Position numbers and translations under genes: made by a program. The notes beneath the pieces were generated by a model. That model did not search any database. It was given only the letters and a program-made list of their open reading frames with translations, and was not told where the DNA came from. A stretch of 64,000 nt of DNA from Shewanella gelidimarina (GTDB lineage: Bacteria; Pseudomonadota; Gammaproteobacteria; Enterobacterales; Shewanellaceae), in contig NZ_JAKIKW010000023.1 of the NCBI RefSeq assembly GCF_023283945.1, forward strand, positions 27,053-91,052, read 5' to 3'. The first letter of the stretch is position 1. Every line of letters begins with the position of its first letter. Below, piece by piece: positions 52,121 through 60,556 of the stretch.

Positions 52121-53229
52121 TGAGTAAATTAATGACTGACCAAGCATCAGAGAAGCGCATTTTAATTATGGCAGGTGGCACTGGCGGCCATGTCTTTCCG
52201 GCGCTCGCGGTGGCGAAATACCTCAGTCAGCAAGGCTGGAAGGTGCGTTGGTTAGGCACGGCAGACAGAATGGAAGCAAGATTGGTCCCTCAACATGGTT
52301 TTGATATCGATTTTATTGATATCAAAGGTGTTAGAGGTAATGGCTTACTGCGTAAGTTAGCGGCGCCTTTTAAGGTGTTACGTTCGGTTATGCAGGCTCG
52401 CTCAGTGATAAAAGACTTTAAGCCTGATGTGGTGATGGGCATGGGCGGCTTTGCCAGTGGTCCAGGTGGTGTTGCCGCCAAGCTATCTGGCATTCCTTTG
52501 GTATTACATGAGCAAAATGCAATTCCTGGAATGACCAATAAGTTGTTATCCAAGGTGGCAAATGAAGTGTTATGCGCATTTCCTGACACCTTTACCGATG
52601 TCACCGCTGAAACCGTGGGTAATCCCATCCGTAAAGAACTCATCGCTCTTGGCGGCAATAGGGATACTGCATGCGAAGAAGATGCACTTAAAGTCTTAGT
52701 GGTTGGCGGTAGCCTAGGTGCAAAAATATTTAATGATGTGATGCCAAGTGTCCTTGAGGGAGTGAGTAAAACCCACTCTATGACGGTATGGCATCAAGTC
52801 GGACGCAATAATTTGGCGTCGGTGAAAAGTGAATACCAGCATTTAGGACAAGATGGCAGTGTTAAAGTGGCTGAGTTTATCGATGATATGGAATCAGCAT
52901 ATCGTTGGGCAGATGTTGTCGTTTGTCGCTCTGGTGCACTGACCGTTTCAGAATTAGCAGCAGTTGGACTACCCAGTTTGCTCGTCCCTTACCCGCACGC
53001 GGTGGACGATCACCAAACTAAGAATGCCCAAGTATTAGTAGAGGCTGGAGCGGCGTTTTTGCTACCTCAACCAGTGGTCGATAGCAGTAAATTGATCACC
53101 AAGCTGTCGATGCTGGCATCAGATAGAAAAGAGTTATGCAAGATGGGCGAGCGCGCCCGAGATGTGGCAGTACTCGATGCAACAAAAAGAGTCGCCGACG
53201 TCTGTATTAAATTAGCGGAAAAGGGTTGA
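52120..53229 (+). CDS. murG: lipid II synthase MurG
   Basis: MurG transfers GlcNAc to lipid I on the inner face of the membrane. The 369-residue GT28 enzyme has the glycine loop MAGGTGGHVFPALA (17-30), HEQNAIPGMTNK, VGGSLGAKIFND and RSGALTVSELAAVG. Next to murC by one base. Confidence 0.96.
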   Translation: MSKLMTDQASEKRILIMAGGTGGHVFPALAVAKYLSQQGWKVRWLGTADRMEARLVPQHGFDIDFIDIKGVRGNGLLRKLAAPFKVLRSVMQARSVIKDFKPDVVMGMGGFASGPGGVAAKLSGIPLVLHEQNAIPGMTNKLLSKVANEVLCAFPDTFTDVTAETVGNPIRKELIALGGNRDTACEEDALKVLVVGGSLGAKIFNDVMPSVLEGVSKTHSMTVWHQVGRNNLASVKSEYQHLGQDGSVKVAEFIDDMESAYRWADVVVCRSGALTVSELAAVGLPSLLVPYPHAVDDHQTKNAQVLVEAGAAFLLPQPVVDSSKLITKLSMLASDRKELCKMGERARDVAVLDATKRVADVCIKLAEKG

Positions 53230-53230
53230 G

Positions 53231-54700
53231 ATGAGTAACAAAGCAGAGAAGTATTCGCAGCTAAGAACCATGATCCCTGAAATGCGTAGGGTCAAGCATA
53301 TCTATTTTGTTGGAATAGGTGGTGCGGGTATGGGTGGTATAGCGGAAGTGCTTGTTAACGAGGGATACAAGTTAAGTGGCTCGGACATTGCTGAAAATGC
53401 GGTTACACAGCGACTAACACAGTTAGGTGTGGTTATTCATATTGGCCACGATGCCAGTCAAGTTAAAGATGTGGACGTTGTGGTGGTTTCAACCGCGATT
53501 AGTGCAGATAACCCAGAACTCATTGCGGCCAAGGAATTGCGCATACCAGTAGTACAGCGTGCTGAAATGCTCGCTGAGTTGATGCGATATCGTCATGGCG
53601 TTGCGGTAGCTGGAACCCATGGTAAAACTACTACCACGAGCTTAATCGCCAGTGTATATGCTGAGGCTGATCGCGATCCAACGTTTGTCATCGGTGGCTT
53701 GTTGAATAGTGCGGGCACTAATGCTCGTCTAGGCCATAGTCGTTATTTAATCGCTGAAGCTGATGAAAGCGATGCGAGCTTTTTACACCTGCAACCCATG
53801 GTCAGCGTAGTGACCAACATTGAAGCCGACCATATGGATACCTATGGCGGCGATATTGAGAAGTTAAAGACGACATTTGTCGACTTTATTCATAACCTTC
53901 CCTTTTATGGTGTCGCAGTTGTTTGTATCGATGACCCTATTGTGCGTGAGTTATTGCCACGCTTTAGCAGAAAAATAGTCACTTATGGTTTTAGTGAAGA
54001 GGCTGATGTACAAGCCACCAACTTCTCGCAAACCGGTTATAGCAGTCAATTTACCGTTAAGCGTAATGGGGTAGAAGATCTGCAATTGTCGGTCAACTTG
54101 CCGGGTGAGCACAATGTGCTAAATGCATTAGCGGCAATTGCGGTAGCAAGTGAAGACGACATTGAAGACGAAGCAATCATTAAGGCACTGGCTGAGTTCC
54201 AGGGGATTGGCCGCCGTTTCCAGCAAGTTGGAGATTTTGAAACTCGTAAAGGTGAGATCAAACTGGTTGATGATTACGGTCATCATCCTAGTGAAGTAGC
54301 AGCCACGATTAAAGCGGCTAGACAGGGATGGCCTGAACGAAGATTGGTGATGATCTATCAGCCGCACCGTTACAGCCGCACTCGCGATCTTTACGAAGAT
54401 TTTGTTGAAGTACTGTCTCAAGTTGATTGCTTGTTATTGCTTGATGTTTATGCCGCTGGCGAAGCGCCTATACCGGGAGCCGATAGTCGGGCATTATGTC
54501 GCTCTATTCGTGTTAGAGGTCAACTCGAACCTGTTTTTGTTGCCAGTGCCGAGCAGCTGCAAACCGTGTTGCCGGAACTACTTCAACACGGTGATCTGCT
54601 TCTCACTCAAGGGGCGGGTAACATTGGCTTGTTATCGCGAAATTTGGCAGAGTCAAATTTGGGGTTTGACTCAAAACATGCTGAAGATAAAAATGGGTAA
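53231..54700 (+). CDS. murC: UDP-MurNAc:L-alanine ligase MurC
   Basis: MurC adds the first amino acid of the stem peptide. The 489-residue ligase has FVGIGGAGMGGIAEVL near residue 25, the ATP loop GTHGKTTTTSLIA near residue 130, and DDYGHHPSEVAATI. It is the last mur gene here; ftsQ follows after 105 bases with no ddl between, as in Shewanella. Confidence 0.97.
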   Translation: MSNKAEKYSQLRTMIPEMRRVKHIYFVGIGGAGMGGIAEVLVNEGYKLSGSDIAENAVTQRLTQLGVVIHIGHDASQVKDVDVVVVSTAISADNPELIAAKELRIPVVQRAEMLAELMRYRHGVAVAGTHGKTTTTSLIASVYAEADRDPTFVIGGLLNSAGTNARLGHSRYLIAEADESDASFLHLQPMVSVVTNIEADHMDTYGGDIEKLKTTFVDFIHNLPFYGVAVVCIDDPIVRELLPRFSRKIVTYGFSEEADVQATNFSQTGYSSQFTVKRNGVEDLQLSVNLPGEHNVLNALAAIAVASEDDIEDEAIIKALAEFQGIGRRFQQVGDFETRKGEIKLVDDYGHHPSEVAATIKAARQGWPERRLVMIYQPHRYSRTRDLYEDFVEVLSQVDCLLLLDVYAAGEAPIPGADSRALCRSIRVRGQLEPVFVASAEQLQTVLPELLQHGDLLLTQGAGNIGLLSRNLAESNLGFDSKHAEDKNG

Positions 54701-54735
54701 CTTAGAAAGATATTCAGTGAGTTACGCTGTAAATT

Positions 54736-54763
54736 TTGACGATCGGAATAAGGTCTATATAAT
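54736..54763 (+). promoter_or_regulatory. strong sigma-70 promoter between murC and ftsQ
   Basis: TTGACG (54736-54741), a 16-base spacer and a perfect TATAAT (54758-54763) lie in the gap before ftsQ. This would drive ftsQAZ apart from the long upstream transcript. Confidence 0.8.
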
Positions 54764-54805
54764 GGCCGGTTTTCTGTCTTCGCGACTTCAAAAGAGGACG
54801 TGAGG

Positions 54806-55570
54806 ATGTCTTGGAGCGATAAAGGCCAACGTGTTCGGATTTTGCTGTTAAAAGCGGACTGGTATTTATGCTTTGGGTTAGTGTTTTTATTGTGTGTTTT
54901 AATCGGGCTTTCAGCTGCGGCCTTTAAACTCAGTGCGGTATTGAATGATGCTGATGCGTTGCCGATAGAAGCTGTTGCGATTAAAGGCGAGCGACGTTAT
55001 ACCGCAGATAAAGAGATTCAAGTGGCGCTACAAGATTTAATGCAGAGAAGTTTTTTCTCTGCAGACATAAATGAAGTGCAACAAGCATTGGAAGATCTGC
55101 CATGGGTTTATCGAGCATCGGTTAGGCGAGAGTGGCCAGCAAAGTTAAAAGTGTATTTAGTCGAACAGACACCGGTAGCCCAATGGAACGGCGATGCTTG
55201 GCTCAATACCTATGGTGATGTATTTGACGCGCCAGTGAAGGAGGGAATACCGAATTTACCGTCGCTTACTGGACCAGAGAATCAAGGTAAATCAGTGTTA
55301 ACAACTTACCAGCAGCTGGGAGAGTTGTTAACCATAAACGGATTTATTTTGCAGAGTTTGAGCTTAAGTGCAAGGCATGCATGGCATGCAGAATTAAACA
55401 ACGGTATCAAGCTTGAGCTTGGCCGTGAAGATAGTATGGCAAGGATACAACGATTTATTCATGTCTACCCCAAGCTTGCAGCGCAAGATAAAAAGGTAGG
55501 GGTGGTGGATTTGCGCTACGACACTGGATTGGCCGTAGATTGGGATGATGCACAAACAGAGAGCCGTTAA
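54806..55570 (+). CDS. ftsQ: cell division protein FtsQ
   Basis: FtsQ links FtsL/FtsB to the early divisome. The ATG at 54806 gives 254 residues; a GTG two codons earlier is possible. There is a short cytoplasmic tail, one transmembrane helix at about 22-42 (CFGLVFLLCVLIGLSAAAF), a POTRA domain (IEAVAIKGERRYTADKEIQ) and a beta domain with VYRASVRREWPAKLKVYLVE (parts). Confidence 0.94.
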   Translation: MSWSDKGQRVRILLLKADWYLCFGLVFLLCVLIGLSAAAFKLSAVLNDADALPIEAVAIKGERRYTADKEIQVALQDLMQRSFFSADINEVQQALEDLPWVYRASVRREWPAKLKVYLVEQTPVAQWNGDAWLNTYGDVFDAPVKEGIPNLPSLTGPENQGKSVLTTYQQLGELLTINGFILQSLSLSARHAWHAELNNGIKLELGREDSMARIQRFIHVYPKLAAQDKKVGVVDLRYDTGLAVDWDDAQTESR

Positions 55571-55573
55571 TTA

Positions 55574-56809
55574 ATGACTAAGAATCTAGATAGAAATCTG
55601 ATCGTTGCTTTGGACATAGGGACTTCGAAAGTTGCTGTGATCATTGGCGAAGTATTGCCTGATGGCGAGATCAGTATTGTCGGCCTAGGCAACCATCCGT
55701 CGCGCGGCATGGATAAAGGCGGTGTAAACGATCTCGATTCTATTGTACGCAGTGTGCAACGAGCACTTGATCAAGCGGAATTAATGGCAGATTGCCAAGT
55801 CTCTTCTGTTTACCTGAGCATTTCAGGCAAGCATATCGAATGCCAGAATGAAAATGGCATGGTGTCGATTAACGATGAAGAAGTGACGCAAGAAGATGTC
55901 GATAACGTTATCCATACGGCACGCTCAGTCAAAATCCCGACGGAAAGACGTATTTTGCACGTGTTACCGCAAGAATATGCTATCGACGTCCAAGATGGAA
56001 TTAAGAGCCCTATAGGCATGTCAGGCATGCGTATGGAAGCCAAAGTGCATATCGTTACGTGTGCGAATGATATGGCAAAGAATATTACTAAGAGTGTTGA
56101 ACGTTGCGGACTTAAAGTCGATGACTTAGTGTTTTCTGCCATCGCTTCAGCAGACTCAGTGTTGACTGACGACGAAAAAGATCTTGGTGTTTGTTTGGTT
56201 GATATCGGTGGTGGTACTACAGATATCGCGGTTTATACCAATGGAGCATTGCGTCATTGCGCTGTGGTACCAGTAGCGGGTAACCAAGTGACTAACGACA
56301 TCGCCAAAATTTTTAGAACGCCATTATCGCATGCAGAGCAGATCAAAGTGCAACATGCGAGTGCGCGTAGCTCTATGGTCAGTCGTGAAGACAGTATCGA
56401 AGTCCCTTCAGTGGGTGGGCGACCATCACGTAGTATGTCGCGCCATACACTTGCTGAAGTAGTAGAGCCAAGATACCAAGAACTATTTGAATTGATATTA
56501 AAGCAATTGCGCGATTGTGGACTTGAAGATCAAGTTGCAGCGGGCATCGTTATTACTGGCGGAACAGCTTCGATAGAAGGGGCGGTTGATATTGCCGAAG
56601 CAACATTTGGTATGCCAGTTCGAATGGCACAACCGTTGCCAGTAAAAGGATTATATGAATACGTGGATCAGCCTATTTACTCTACTGGAGTCGGGTTGCT
56701 TCATTATGGAGCGCGCAGAGTGATTGAACGTCAGTTCGAGCGTCCTGAGCGACAAGGGGTAACCAGTCTTTGGAATCGGGTCCAAAGTTGGTTTAAAGGC
56801 GAATTTTAA
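55574..56809 (+). CDS. ftsA: cell division protein FtsA
   Basis: FtsA is the actin-like protein that ties FtsZ filaments to the membrane. The 411-residue protein has the phosphate-binding segments ALDIGTSKVAVIIG and VDIGGGTTDIAVY, ITGGTASIEG, the 1C domain between, and a C-terminal amphipathic helix (SLWNRVQSWFKGEF) for membrane binding. Starts 3 bases after ftsQ. Confidence 0.97.
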   Translation: MTKNLDRNLIVALDIGTSKVAVIIGEVLPDGEISIVGLGNHPSRGMDKGGVNDLDSIVRSVQRALDQAELMADCQVSSVYLSISGKHIECQNENGMVSINDEEVTQEDVDNVIHTARSVKIPTERRILHVLPQEYAIDVQDGIKSPIGMSGMRMEAKVHIVTCANDMAKNITKSVERCGLKVDDLVFSAIASADSVLTDDEKDLGVCLVDIGGGTTDIAVYTNGALRHCAVVPVAGNQVTNDIAKIFRTPLSHAEQIKVQHASARSSMVSREDSIEVPSVGGRPSRSMSRHTLAEVVEPRYQELFELILKQLRDCGLEDQVAAGIVITGGTASIEGAVDIAEATFGMPVRMAQPLPVKGLYEYVDQPIYSTGVGLLHYGARRVIERQFERPERQGVTSLWNRVQSWFKGEF

Positions 56810-56840
56810 TTTAGCAACGCAGGCAAACGGAGAAAACACC

Positions 56841-58013
56841 ATGTTTGAGATCATGGATAGTCATACAGATGAAGCGGTGATTAAGGTCATCGGTGTTGGT
56901 GGCGGTGGCGGTAATGCTATCGAGCATATGGTTAAGCACAATATTGAAGGTGTTGAATTCGTAGCGACTAATACGGATGCGCAAGCATTACGTAAGTCAT
57001 CTGCAGGCACCACTATTCAACTAGGCCGCGATGTAACCAAGGGTCTAGGCGCTGGCGCTAACCCTGAAATAGGTCGTTTAGCAGCTGAAGAAGATAGAGA
57101 AAGTATTCGTAATGCAATTAAGGGATCTGACATGATCTTTATTGCAGCGGGTATGGGTGGTGGTACTGGTACAGGTGCTGCGCCAGTGGTTGCTGAGGTC
57201 GCTCGTGAAGAGGGGATCTTAACGGTAGCCGTTGTCACTAAACCTTTCCCATTTGAAGGGAAAAAGCGTATGACCTACGCTGAACAAGGTATTGAGCAAC
57301 TTGCTAAGAATGTGGACTCGTTGATCACTATTCCAAACGAGAAACTACTTAAAGTGCTTGGTCGTGGTACCTCTTTACTTGATGCTTTTGCAGCGGCTAA
57401 CAATGTACTGCTTGGCGCTGTTCAAGGTATCGCTGAGTTGATTACTCGTCCAGGTCTGATTAACGTCGATTTCGCCGATGTGAAAACGGTTATGTCAGAA
57501 ATGGGTAACGCCATGATGGGTACCGGCGTTGCAAGTGGTGAAGATCGTGCAGAAGAAGCTGCTGAAGCTGCAGTCGCAAGCCCATTGCTAGAAGATATCG
57601 ATCTAGCGGGTGCACGTGGCGTACTGGTTAATATCACGGCTGGTATGGATATGAGCATTGAAGAGTTTGAAACCGTGGGTAACCATGTAAAAGCTTATGC
57701 TTCAGATAATGCCACTGTTGTCGTGGGTGCAGTCATCGACCCTGAGATGTCAGATGAATTACGTGTAACGGTTGTCGCTACAGGTATCGGTGCTGAGAAA
57801 AAGGCGGATATCCAGTTAGTCACTAAGCCTGTTTCGCGTCCAGAACCTATTGTGCCAGCGGAAACATTTGCTGCGGAAGATCCTATTTCGGTTACGTTAT
57901 CGCACGGTAATACCGCGGCAGTAACTCAGCCAGCAGTCGCACCAGTAGCAGAGAAAAAGAACGACCTTGATTACTTAGACATTCCTGCATTTTTGCGTAA
58001 GCAAGCAGATTAA
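56841..58013 (+). CDS. ftsZ: cell division GTPase FtsZ
   Basis: FtsZ polymerises into the Z-ring. The 390-residue tubulin homologue has VIGVGGGGGNAIEHM, the tubulin signature AGMGGGTGTGAAPVVAE, NVDFADVKTVM and a C-terminal peptide DYLDIPAFLRKQAD that binds FtsA, ZipA and SlmA. A strong CGGAGAAAA precedes the ATG. The 176 bases to lpxC hold a direct repeat GCTAAGATAT (near 58094-58114) and probably the lpxC promoter. Confidence 0.98.
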   Translation: MFEIMDSHTDEAVIKVIGVGGGGGNAIEHMVKHNIEGVEFVATNTDAQALRKSSAGTTIQLGRDVTKGLGAGANPEIGRLAAEEDRESIRNAIKGSDMIFIAAGMGGGTGTGAAPVVAEVAREEGILTVAVVTKPFPFEGKKRMTYAEQGIEQLAKNVDSLITIPNEKLLKVLGRGTSLLDAFAAANNVLLGAVQGIAELITRPGLINVDFADVKTVMSEMGNAMMGTGVASGEDRAEEAAEAAVASPLLEDIDLAGARGVLVNITAGMDMSIEEFETVGNHVKAYASDNATVVVGAVIDPEMSDELRVTVVATGIGAEKKADIQLVTKPVSRPEPIVPAETFAAEDPISVTLSHGNTAAVTQPAVAPVAEKKNDLDYLDIPAFLRKQAD

Positions 58014-58189
58014 AATCAATGTTAATAGCGTGTTAAGTAATGTGAGGTAATACTAATGTATTGTCTTAAAGCGGGGTCATTTTTGGTGAACTCGCTAAGA
58101 TATGCTAAGATATGCGTCCAGCAACGCCATACACGGTTAATTAGTGTGCAGGGTGTGCTTTTTTGTTGAGCGAATAAACGGGTAAATAC

Positions 58190-59110
58190 ATGATTTTTCA
58201 AAGAACAGTCAAAGAAATAGTTAAAACTACTGGTGTTGGATTGCATTCCGGCAACAAGGTGACTTTGATCGTTAAACCCGCACCAGTCAATACCGGCATT
58301 ATTCTTGTTCGTACGGATCTGTCGCCTGCAGTTGAAATTCCAGCTGTAGCCGATCAAGTTCGCGAAACAACAATGTGTACAGCATTGGTTAATGACGATG
58401 GTGTCCGTATATCGACAATTGAGCATCTTTTTGCAGCATTAGCCGGCTTGGGTATTGATAACGCTATCATTGAAGTTGATGCGCCTGAAATCCCCATTAT
58501 GGATGGTAGTGCGAGTCCTTTTGTATTCCTGCTGCAATCGGTAGGTATTCAAGAACAAGCCGCAGCTAAGAAATACATCAAGATCACCAAACCTATTCGT
58601 GTTGAAGATGGCGATAAGTGGGCAGAGCTAAAACCGTTTAAAGGTTTTAGAGTTGATTTCGAGATTGATTTTGATCACCCAGAAATAGCCCGCAGTCAGC
58701 AACACATGGTAATGGATTTTTCATCATCTGCTTTCATTAAAGATATCAGTCGAGCGAGAACCTTTGGTTTTATGCGAGACATTGAATATTTAAGGGCTAA
58801 TAACCTAGCGCTTGGTGGCAGTATGGAAAACGCTGTTGTACTTGACGAATATCGAGTTCTCAACCCCGATGGCCTGCGTTATGAGGATGAGTTCGTTAAG
58901 CACAAAATTCTTGATGCATTTGGTGACCTGTATGTAGCGGGTCACGCAATAGTTGGTGAGTTCTGTGCATACAAGACAGGACATGCCCTAAACAACCAGT
59001 TAGTGCGTGCAATGCTTGCCCAGCAAGACGCCTGGGAAATCGTTAGTTTCGAAAAAGAAGCTGACGCCCCAGTAAGCTTCTCAGTACCTTCGGGTGCCGT
59101 GTTCGCTTAA
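58190..59110 (+). CDS. lpxC: UDP-3-O-acyl-GlcNAc deacetylase LpxC
   Basis: LpxC does the committed zinc-dependent step of lipid A synthesis. The 306-residue enzyme starts MIFQRTVKEIVKTTGVGLHSG, has the zinc-binding TIEHLFAALAGLGIDN, MDGSASPFVFLL, and HKILDAFGDLYVAGH with the second set of ligands. The C-terminal end contains the region where FtsH acts in enterobacteria. Confidence 0.97.
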   Translation: MIFQRTVKEIVKTTGVGLHSGNKVTLIVKPAPVNTGIILVRTDLSPAVEIPAVADQVRETTMCTALVNDDGVRISTIEHLFAALAGLGIDNAIIEVDAPEIPIMDGSASPFVFLLQSVGIQEQAAAKKYIKITKPIRVEDGDKWAELKPFKGFRVDFEIDFDHPEIARSQQHMVMDFSSSAFIKDISRARTFGFMRDIEYLRANNLALGGSMENAVVLDEYRVLNPDGLRYEDEFVKHKILDAFGDLYVAGHAIVGEFCAYKTGHALNNQLVRAMLAQQDAWEIVSFEKEADAPVSFSVPSGAVFA

Positions 59111-59117
59111 TTATGAA

Positions 59118-59570
59118 TTAAGATCGCTTTGGACGGCTGGCTAATGCAGCCAGCCGTTTTAGTTTTACCGCCAGAGTGCCTTCGGCATGTTCAGCTAAAG
59201 CTTCAATGTGAGCCGCCGCATTTTCACTTATGTGGTTGTGAGCTAGTTTGGGTTTTGTTGCATACATTAACAAGCTTGGGTTGACTTTGACCTCGATAGC
59301 GGTAAGCATGGGTAGCGTTTCGGCTTGCAGCATTTGCAGTATCTTGGGTTTTTGGAAGTTAATTCTTGCAGCCCAAGCAGCCGTCGTTGTTTCAATCACC
59401 AAGATACCTTGGCGTAGATTGGCAACTTTTAGCTGCTCTATCACTGGGCCAGTTAGCACTTTTTTTACGTAGTGATCTAAGTGTAATAGCAGTTCTGCTT
59501 TTTCAGCTAAGTTGGGCATGTTCCCTTGCTGATGCAGTAATTGACTGAGATCTTGTGGGGGCTTTTTCAT
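59118..59570 (-). CDS. dciA: DUF721 protein, DnaB helicase loader/operator DciA
   Basis: DciA interacts with the replicative helicase in bacteria that lack DnaC. The start at 59570 (MKKPPQDLSQLLHQQG) is preferred, giving 150 residues; the frame is open 26 codons further into the divergent gene. The DUF721 core is visible as VANLRQGILVIETTTAAWAARINFQ (parts) and a polar C-terminal extension follows. Its place beside lpxC and secA fits the gammaproteobacterial locus. Confidence 0.85.
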   Translation of the reverse strand: MKKPPQDLSQLLHQQGNMPNLAEKAELLLHLDHYVKKVLTGPVIEQLKVANLRQGILVIETTTAAWAARINFQKPKILQMLQAETLPMLTAIEVKVNPSLLMYATKPKLAHNHISENAAAHIEALAEHAEGTLAVKLKRLAALASRPKRS

Positions 59571-59597
59571 ATGATAATAAAATGGCTTAATTAGGCT

Positions 59598-60497
59598 ATG
59601 AGTGTAACAGTTTTTATTCAAGGTCGAAACGGTGCCACACGCTGGCAACCGGGAAAGCGTTGGTTGCTTCTACCTATCTTGCTCATTGCAGCAGGTACAG
59701 GTCTTTATCAACACAATGCCAAACAGCTTATACAGCAACAGACTAATACTGATAATGAACGCTTAGCTCGTGAAGGGCAAAAAAGCGAGTTGAACTCTTT
59801 AAAGAGTGCAACTGAAACTCAATTGTCGATGTTGGTCACCCACGTTGCGCGTATGCAAGCTAAGCTCAGTCGTTTAGAAGCGTTGGGTCAGCAGGTTGCT
59901 TTAAACAATCAATTAGAAGATCAATTTGATTTCTCTTCAGAAGTCGGTGTTGGTGGTATCAGTGAATTAGGTACTAACATCGAACTCGATCAGCTCATTG
60001 CCGATATGGATGCGCTGGTATCACGAATGGATAATAATAATGTTCAGCTCTCACTACTTGAAACGGTAGCATCTAATCACCATATAGATAGAGAACGTTT
60101 TATATCTGGGCGACCAATTGAAAAAGGGTGGTTATCCTCGTCCTATGGTTTACGAAATGATCCTTTTAACGGTAAACGAACGATGCATAAAGGCATCGAC
60201 TTTGCTGGAGAAGAGGGCGTCGATGTAATCGCTACTGCAGGTGGTGTTGTTATGTGGGCGGACAAGATGTTTGGTTATGGTGAGCTCGTTGAAATTGATC
60301 ATGGTAATGGTCTACGAACTCGTTATGGTCACAATAAAGCTTTGTCAGTAACTGTAGGCGACGTGGTCGCGAAGGGCGATAAAATCGCTGTTATGGGAAG
60401 TACTGGGCGCTCAACCGGGCCTCATGTGCACTATGAAGTGTTACGCGGTGGACAGCAGATCGATCCGCAAAAATATGTCTACCGCAAGGCAGGTTAA
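59598..60497 (+). CDS. M23 family metallopeptidase (LytM-type)
   Basis: The 299-residue protein has an N-terminal transmembrane helix (about 22-39), a coiled coil to about residue 100, and a C-terminal LytM domain with HKGIDFAG and the HVHYEVLRGG zinc motifs, so it should be an active peptidoglycan endopeptidase or, if altered, an amidase activator. Both zinc-ligand motifs are intact. It is divergent from dciA with a 27-base gap and precedes secA. Confidence 0.9.
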   Translation: MSVTVFIQGRNGATRWQPGKRWLLLPILLIAAGTGLYQHNAKQLIQQQTNTDNERLAREGQKSELNSLKSATETQLSMLVTHVARMQAKLSRLEALGQQVALNNQLEDQFDFSSEVGVGGISELGTNIELDQLIADMDALVSRMDNNNVQLSLLETVASNHHIDRERFISGRPIEKGWLSSSYGLRNDPFNGKRTMHKGIDFAGEEGVDVIATAGGVVMWADKMFGYGELVEIDHGNGLRTRYGHNKALSVTVGDVVAKGDKIAVMGSTGRSTGPHVHYEVLRGGQQIDPQKYVYRKAG

Positions 60498-60556
60498 TCT
60501 AAATTAGGCTTTCAGGCTCTTAAAGGGACTTGGCCAACAACATAGAAGTGGTTCAG

